A DNA stretch of 30,822 bases from a virus: the IMG/VR virus record IMGVR_UViG_3300031857_000911, positions 1-30,822 of that record, one strand, 5' to 3'. Under the pieces are notes generated by a model. The model saw nothing but the letters and a program-made list of their open reading frames with translations, was not told the DNA's origin and did not search any database. The position numbers and the translations under genes were made by a program. Below are positions 28,101-30,822 of this stretch, piece after piece; position 1 is the first letter of the stretch, and each line of letters opens with the position of its first letter.

Positions 28101-28523
28101 TTATGTTGGTATGTATAAGGTGCAATCCATAAAAATATTAAACAGATTGATCTCATTGTCGTATCCATTATATAACCATACTACATCAGCTTTAGATATT
28201 GGAAATTTTGTGCCACTAGGATTTCCAAAAACTCCACTATAACCATGTAGCGCTTGCAAAATGTCATTAGCAGTTTGAAAACTATTTGCCATCGTGGTAG
28301 AAAATACACTTATTTGAAAAGTCGGTGTATCAATACCTTTAACACTTTGTGTTTGACCTGTATAAACAGGTTGATGGACATTTCTTAATTGCCATGTAAC
28401 AAAATCATTTTGTGTAGCAAAATTTCTATTGAAATTAGCATAAACAGGTATAGGCGATATTATATCACTTAACTGCCATTGTATGGCTTTTGCATAATCA
28501 TTTACATTCATTTGAGAAGCCAT
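28101..28523 (-). CDS. Tail terminator / completion protein
   Basis: A 140-residue protein with WQLSDIISPIPVYANFNRNF and QISVFSTTMANSFQTANDIL, the general pattern of small neck/tail terminator proteins (lambda U/Z-like). It lies between the head-tail closure gene and the tail tube gene, where a terminator belongs. A 34-base gap separates it from the tube gene, with no visible promoter. Confidence 0.68.
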   Translation of the reverse strand: MASQMNVNDYAKAIQWQLSDIISPIPVYANFNRNFATQNDFVTWQLRNVHQPVYTGQTQSVKGIDTPTFQISVFSTTMANSFQTANDILQALHGYSGVFGNPSGTKFPISKADVVWLYNGYDNEINLFNIFMDCTLYIPT

Positions 28524-28524
28524 A

Positions 28525-28869
28525 TTAAACCTTTGTCGTAGGATCGGATCGGTAACACATTAAGGTTACTGACATTCTGTCGTTAGATTCAATAGCATCC
28601 GTAATGCGCCAATCTTTATCTCGCCAAGTAATTGAGTATAAATCTTGATGATTTACAATATCTTTTAAATTAGGTGTGTAATTAAAAGTAAATTGAATTA
28701 AATCTTGATAAACACGATAACGCTCGGTTATAGCAACCGAATTTTTTACATCGGATACTAAAGGCCGAGTTGTAAATTTAGGTGCAATAGTTGTTGTATA
28801 TTCACCATATAGATCAGTTCCAAAGGTGAGATCATTAACAACCACATTTTCATAGCGCTTAATGGCCAT
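28525..28869 (-). CDS. Head-tail closure (stopper) protein
   Basis: A 114-residue, beta-rich protein: YGEYTTTIAPKFTTRPLVSD, RYRVYQDLIQFTFNYTPNLK, and a W/R-rich end (WRDKDWRITDAIESNDRMSV). This fits head-closure proteins of the HK97 gp7/lambda W-SPP1 gp16 class. It sits between the connector and terminator genes. Family name is by pattern and position. Confidence 0.7.
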   Translation of the reverse strand: MAIKRYENVVVNDLTFGTDLYGEYTTTIAPKFTTRPLVSDVKNSVAITERYRVYQDLIQFTFNYTPNLKDIVNHQDLYSITWRDKDWRITDAIESNDRMSVTLMCYRSDPTTKV

Positions 28870-28877
28870 TTATATTC

Positions 28878-29543
28878 TCACATTACAAGTGGTTTATATG
28901 GTCTTAATAAAGCATCCACTCCATAAGGAATGTTTTGTAATTTAGTTAAAGTTGTTTCAGCACGATTATTATATAAATGTGTTAGTAATAATAAGCCTGC
29001 CTGTTTAATTACAGGATATGCTTGTAAGAAGTTAGGGTTTTGTGTGTATTCAACAACAAGCGGACTTGTTCTATTCATGCTGATATTGCTAGGTGTGCCA
29101 TTAGGCAAAATAACTTTATTACCTGTAACATCGTAGTAATAATCATTAGTTGTAAGAGTAACTAAAACGCTTGGGCTATTTCCATTGTAATAAGCAACTT
29201 TAGTAATTACTGTGCCGCCGGAATTAAATTTATCTGTATAAGATACTTCAGGCAAATCTAGGCAAACAGGGCTTGCATAGATTGAATTTACATTGTAATA
29301 AACGCGATATGAAGTAGGGAAGATTGACATACCGAGATAATCCTCAATATGCATTCTTACCGCTACTTCCAAACCTTCTAAATAACCATCTTGTGATTCA
29401 TCGCCAAACAAATTTAATTGATTGGTAATCTCATCAAGCGTTAGCCAATTAGTTGTTAAATCGCGCGCAATTTGCTCAACCTTTGTGTAATTAAAAGGAT
29501 TGCGAGTTGCCGCATAAGGAACTTGCCCTAGCGTATCAGCCAT
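28878..29543 (-). CDS. Head-tail connector protein (phiE125 gp8 / HK97 gp6-like)
   Basis: A 221-residue protein. It has LTLDEITNQLNLFGDESQDG at the N-terminus, a helix-rich region with LEGLEVAVRMHIEDYLGMSI, and the C-terminal LLLLTHLYNNRAETTLTKLQ, then IPYGVDALLRPYKPLVM, which is the usual ending of the phiE125 gp8 connector family. The protein forms the ring below the portal. It is longer than typical (about 190-200), owing to a middle loop. It follows the capsid gene as expected. Confidence 0.87.
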   Translation of the reverse strand: MADTLGQVPYAATRNPFNYTKVEQIARDLTTNWLTLDEITNQLNLFGDESQDGYLEGLEVAVRMHIEDYLGMSIFPTSYRVYYNVNSIYASPVCLDLPEVSYTDKFNSGGTVITKVAYYNGNSPSVLVTLTTNDYYYDVTGNKVILPNGTPSNISMNRTSPLVVEYTQNPNFLQAYPVIKQAGLLLLTHLYNNRAETTLTKLQNIPYGVDALLRPYKPLVM

Positions 29544-29546
29544 TTA

Positions 29547-30605
29547 TTAAACCCCTACTAAAAATACACCTGCAAAAGGATTGCGAACAGTAGATGCTAA
29601 TCTTTTTTCAGCATATAGCGTTACAAAGCCAGGTGCAGTTTGGTCAAAAAGCTTAATATTCATTTCTTCTGCATCAGCAATAGTTAGGAATTGATCCCAA
29701 TTTGCTAATACGCCTGAAATCTTACCAGCCGCAGGTGCTTCTAGGTAAGGATTAGGAATTACAGGGAAACCAAATAAATTAGCTATTGCGCCACCATCTT
29801 CATCGCCTACTTCTACAAACATTGGCGCGCCACCTGTTGATCCTTTTAATTTTCTTAATTGAGCAATTAAAGTTGGATGTAAGTGCCATGCAGTTGTAGG
29901 TAAACTCCAATATTGACCAGGCAATAATGAAGCCGCATTTACAATGTCATCATAAGTAATGCCTGAAGCTGAAAACTCTTCTTTTAAAATTGTGTGAATA
30001 CCATTAGTTATTGCAGTTCCGCTTGTGCCATAAGCCGCCGCTGAAGTGCTTGTATTATAAACAACTAAACCGCGCAAGCCATCAGTTGCACCTGTTGATG
30101 TTGTAATTGATCCTGCTTGATCGTTATTTAAAGCCATAGATTGTGCTTCTAATTGGCTAAATTCGAGCATCAAATCACTCACAATTGCAGTTTCAAGGCC
30201 ATTAATATCTGACATTGCCGCAGTTCTAATTGGTAATTGTGCAGTTATAACTCTTGTTGGAAGTTGCCAAAAAGAAGTAGCAATATTTGGGCTACCGCTA
30301 TCAGGAACAACCGCATAAGTCCAAGCGTTAGTTGAGTTAGCCGCGTTACCTGTTTTAGCAACAAATTGAGCCGCTGAAGTATTTGTGGATTTGATTTGAC
30401 GAGAACCTTGTCTGAAAGGATTAGCATAACGGAGTGCCGCGAATGCATCGTCAAAGTAAATTCTACCACCAATATTTAAACCGCTACCTGTAAGCGCTGA
30501 CGCTTCCTTAACATCTTGGGCTTTTTCCTCAAACAAATTAACTTTAGCTTCACCTTCAGTTAATGCTTGTTTAATGCCTTCAAAAATTCTTTCAGATGTA
30601 TTCAT
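29547..30605 (-). CDS. HK97-type major capsid protein
   Basis: A 352-residue protein. The N-terminal helix (1-40, MNTSERIFEGIKQALTEGEA, then EKAQDVKEAS) looks like a scaffold-type delta region. The fold elements visible are SFWQLPTRVITAQLPIRTAA (N-arm/E-loop area), QLEAQSMALNNDQA with GLRGLVVYNT (spine helix and P-domain), AWHLHPTLIAQLRKLKGSTG and LFGFPVIPNPYLEAP (A-domain core), and an end LYAEKRLASTVRNPFAGVFL. This matches the HK97 capsid superfamily. A second, partial gene upstream shares the last motif. A clear AGGAAAG ribosome site precedes the ATG. Confidence 0.88.
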   Translation of the reverse strand: MNTSERIFEGIKQALTEGEAKVNLFEEKAQDVKEASALTGSGLNIGGRIYFDDAFAALRYANPFRQGSRQIKSTNTSAAQFVAKTGNAANSTNAWTYAVVPDSGSPNIATSFWQLPTRVITAQLPIRTAAMSDINGLETAIVSDLMLEFSQLEAQSMALNNDQAGSITTSTGATDGLRGLVVYNTSTSAAAYGTSGTAITNGIHTILKEEFSASGITYDDIVNAASLLPGQYWSLPTTAWHLHPTLIAQLRKLKGSTGGAPMFVEVGDEDGGAIANLFGFPVIPNPYLEAPAAGKISGVLANWDQFLTIADAEEMNIKLFDQTAPGFVTLYAEKRLASTVRNPFAGVFLVGV

Positions 30606-30628
30606 TTTTCTTTCCTAAATTAATTAAA

Positions 30629-30653
30629 GAAGGGGCGGATTGCTCCGCCCTTC
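30629..30653 (-). terminator. Rho-independent terminator between two capsid-like genes
   Basis: On the minus strand GAAGGGCGGA and TCCGCCCCTTC pair around a GCAA tetraloop (one bulged base), followed by TTTAATTAATTT. It is the usual intrinsic-terminator form. It stands after the upstream capsid-like gene and before the second capsid gene, whose ribosome site starts right after it, so read-through or a second promoter is needed downstream. It may lower the expression of the downstream genes relative to the upstream one. Confidence 0.75.
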
Positions 30654-30672
30654 CCGTTACCATAGTTTTAAA

Positions 30673-30822
30673 TTATGGTTTTGTTACAGTTGCAGTTGAT
30701 CTATAACGAACTAAAGCGAAAGGATTAACTACGCTTGTGCATAGACGCTTTTCACCATAGAAAGTAATAGAACCTGGCAATGTTTGATCGTAACGGCGTA
30801 GAACCATATTTAAACGATCAAC
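30673..30822 (-). CDS. Partial second HK97-type major capsid paralogue (C-terminus)
   Basis: The last 49 codons of a minus-strand gene entering from the right edge. It contains YDQTLPGSITFYGEKRLCTS followed by VVNPFALVRY, closely like DQTAPGFVTLYAEKRLASTV and RNPFAGVF in the gene at 29547-30605. The two are therefore tandem paralogues. It ends with a TAA stop (30675-30673) after a basic TVTKP tail. The rest of the gene lies outside the window. Confidence 0.8.
   Translation of the reverse strand, partial: VDRLNMVLRRYDQTLPGSITFYGEKRLCTSVVNPFALVRYRSTATVTKP

Noticed and set aside
1-30822. Prophage markers (integrase, repressor, att site, tRNA)
   Set aside because: None was recognised on either strand in this window, though they may lie outside it.

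Overview
This window is the inside of a tailed double-stranded DNA bacteriophage genome (Caudoviricetes) with a long non-contractile, siphovirus-like tail. Support comes from an HK97-type major capsid protein, a head-tail connector, neck proteins, a tail tube protein, a two-part tail assembly chaperone, a tape measure protein, a lambda J-like tail tip protein and fibres. The DNA is AT-rich, genes are packed tightly and many are joined by 4-base ATGA start/stop overlaps. No integrase, repressor, tRNA, terminase or portal is visible. Terminase and portal probably lie outside the window, and so does most of a second capsid-like gene at the right edge. The most telling host clue is a 23-residue PqqA homologue (10008-10079), the precursor peptide of the cofactor PQQ. 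Its short MWTKP...GFEVTLY form resembles PqqA of Pseudomonas and methylotrophic Betaproteobacteria. With the low GC content, this makes a freshwater or marine Methylophilaceae-like methylotroph a reasonable but unproven host guess.

Layout. (A) 1-6906, minus strand: lysis and DNA metabolism. It holds a 3-TM holin, an M15-type endolysin, a SleB-like hydrolase, two HNH-type nucleases including a Ref homologue, NinB, a cytosine-methylase-like protein, a helicase-loader-like protein, a YdaU/DUF1376 replication protein, a VRR-NUC nuclease and several very small membrane proteins. The replication gene carries in-phase iterons beside an AT-rich heptamer repeat, a lambda-O-like candidate origin. (B) 6907-6972: a back-to-back promoter region. 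(C) 6973-10079, plus strand: a recombination operon of ERF annealing protein, YqaJ exonuclease and an SSB-like protein, plus small secreted or membrane peptides, ending with pqqA and a bidirectional terminator (10111-10137). (D) 10136-13016, minus strand: a small conserved protein, an HNH endonuclease, a second holin-like protein and a methyltransferase/glycosyltransferase block. (E) 13023-30822, minus strand, transcribed right to left: capsid, connector and neck, tail tube, chaperones, tape measure, distal tail, GNAT acetyltransferase, tail tip, a glycine-rich fibre, a tandem 2OG-Fe(II) oxygenase, an accessory protein and a 980-residue collagen-like fibre.

How it fits together: ERF, YqaJ, the SSB-like protein, Ref, NinB and VRR-NUC form a recombination-dependent replication toolkit, with the YdaU-like protein and loader as probable initiators. 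Holins and two wall hydrolases carry out lysis. The Gly-aromatic-Ser fibre, oxygenase and glycosyltransferases are close enough to suggest, but not prove, a modified fibre or a surface-modification module. PqqA may feed host PqqB-E enzymes and support PQQ-dependent methanol oxidation during infection.
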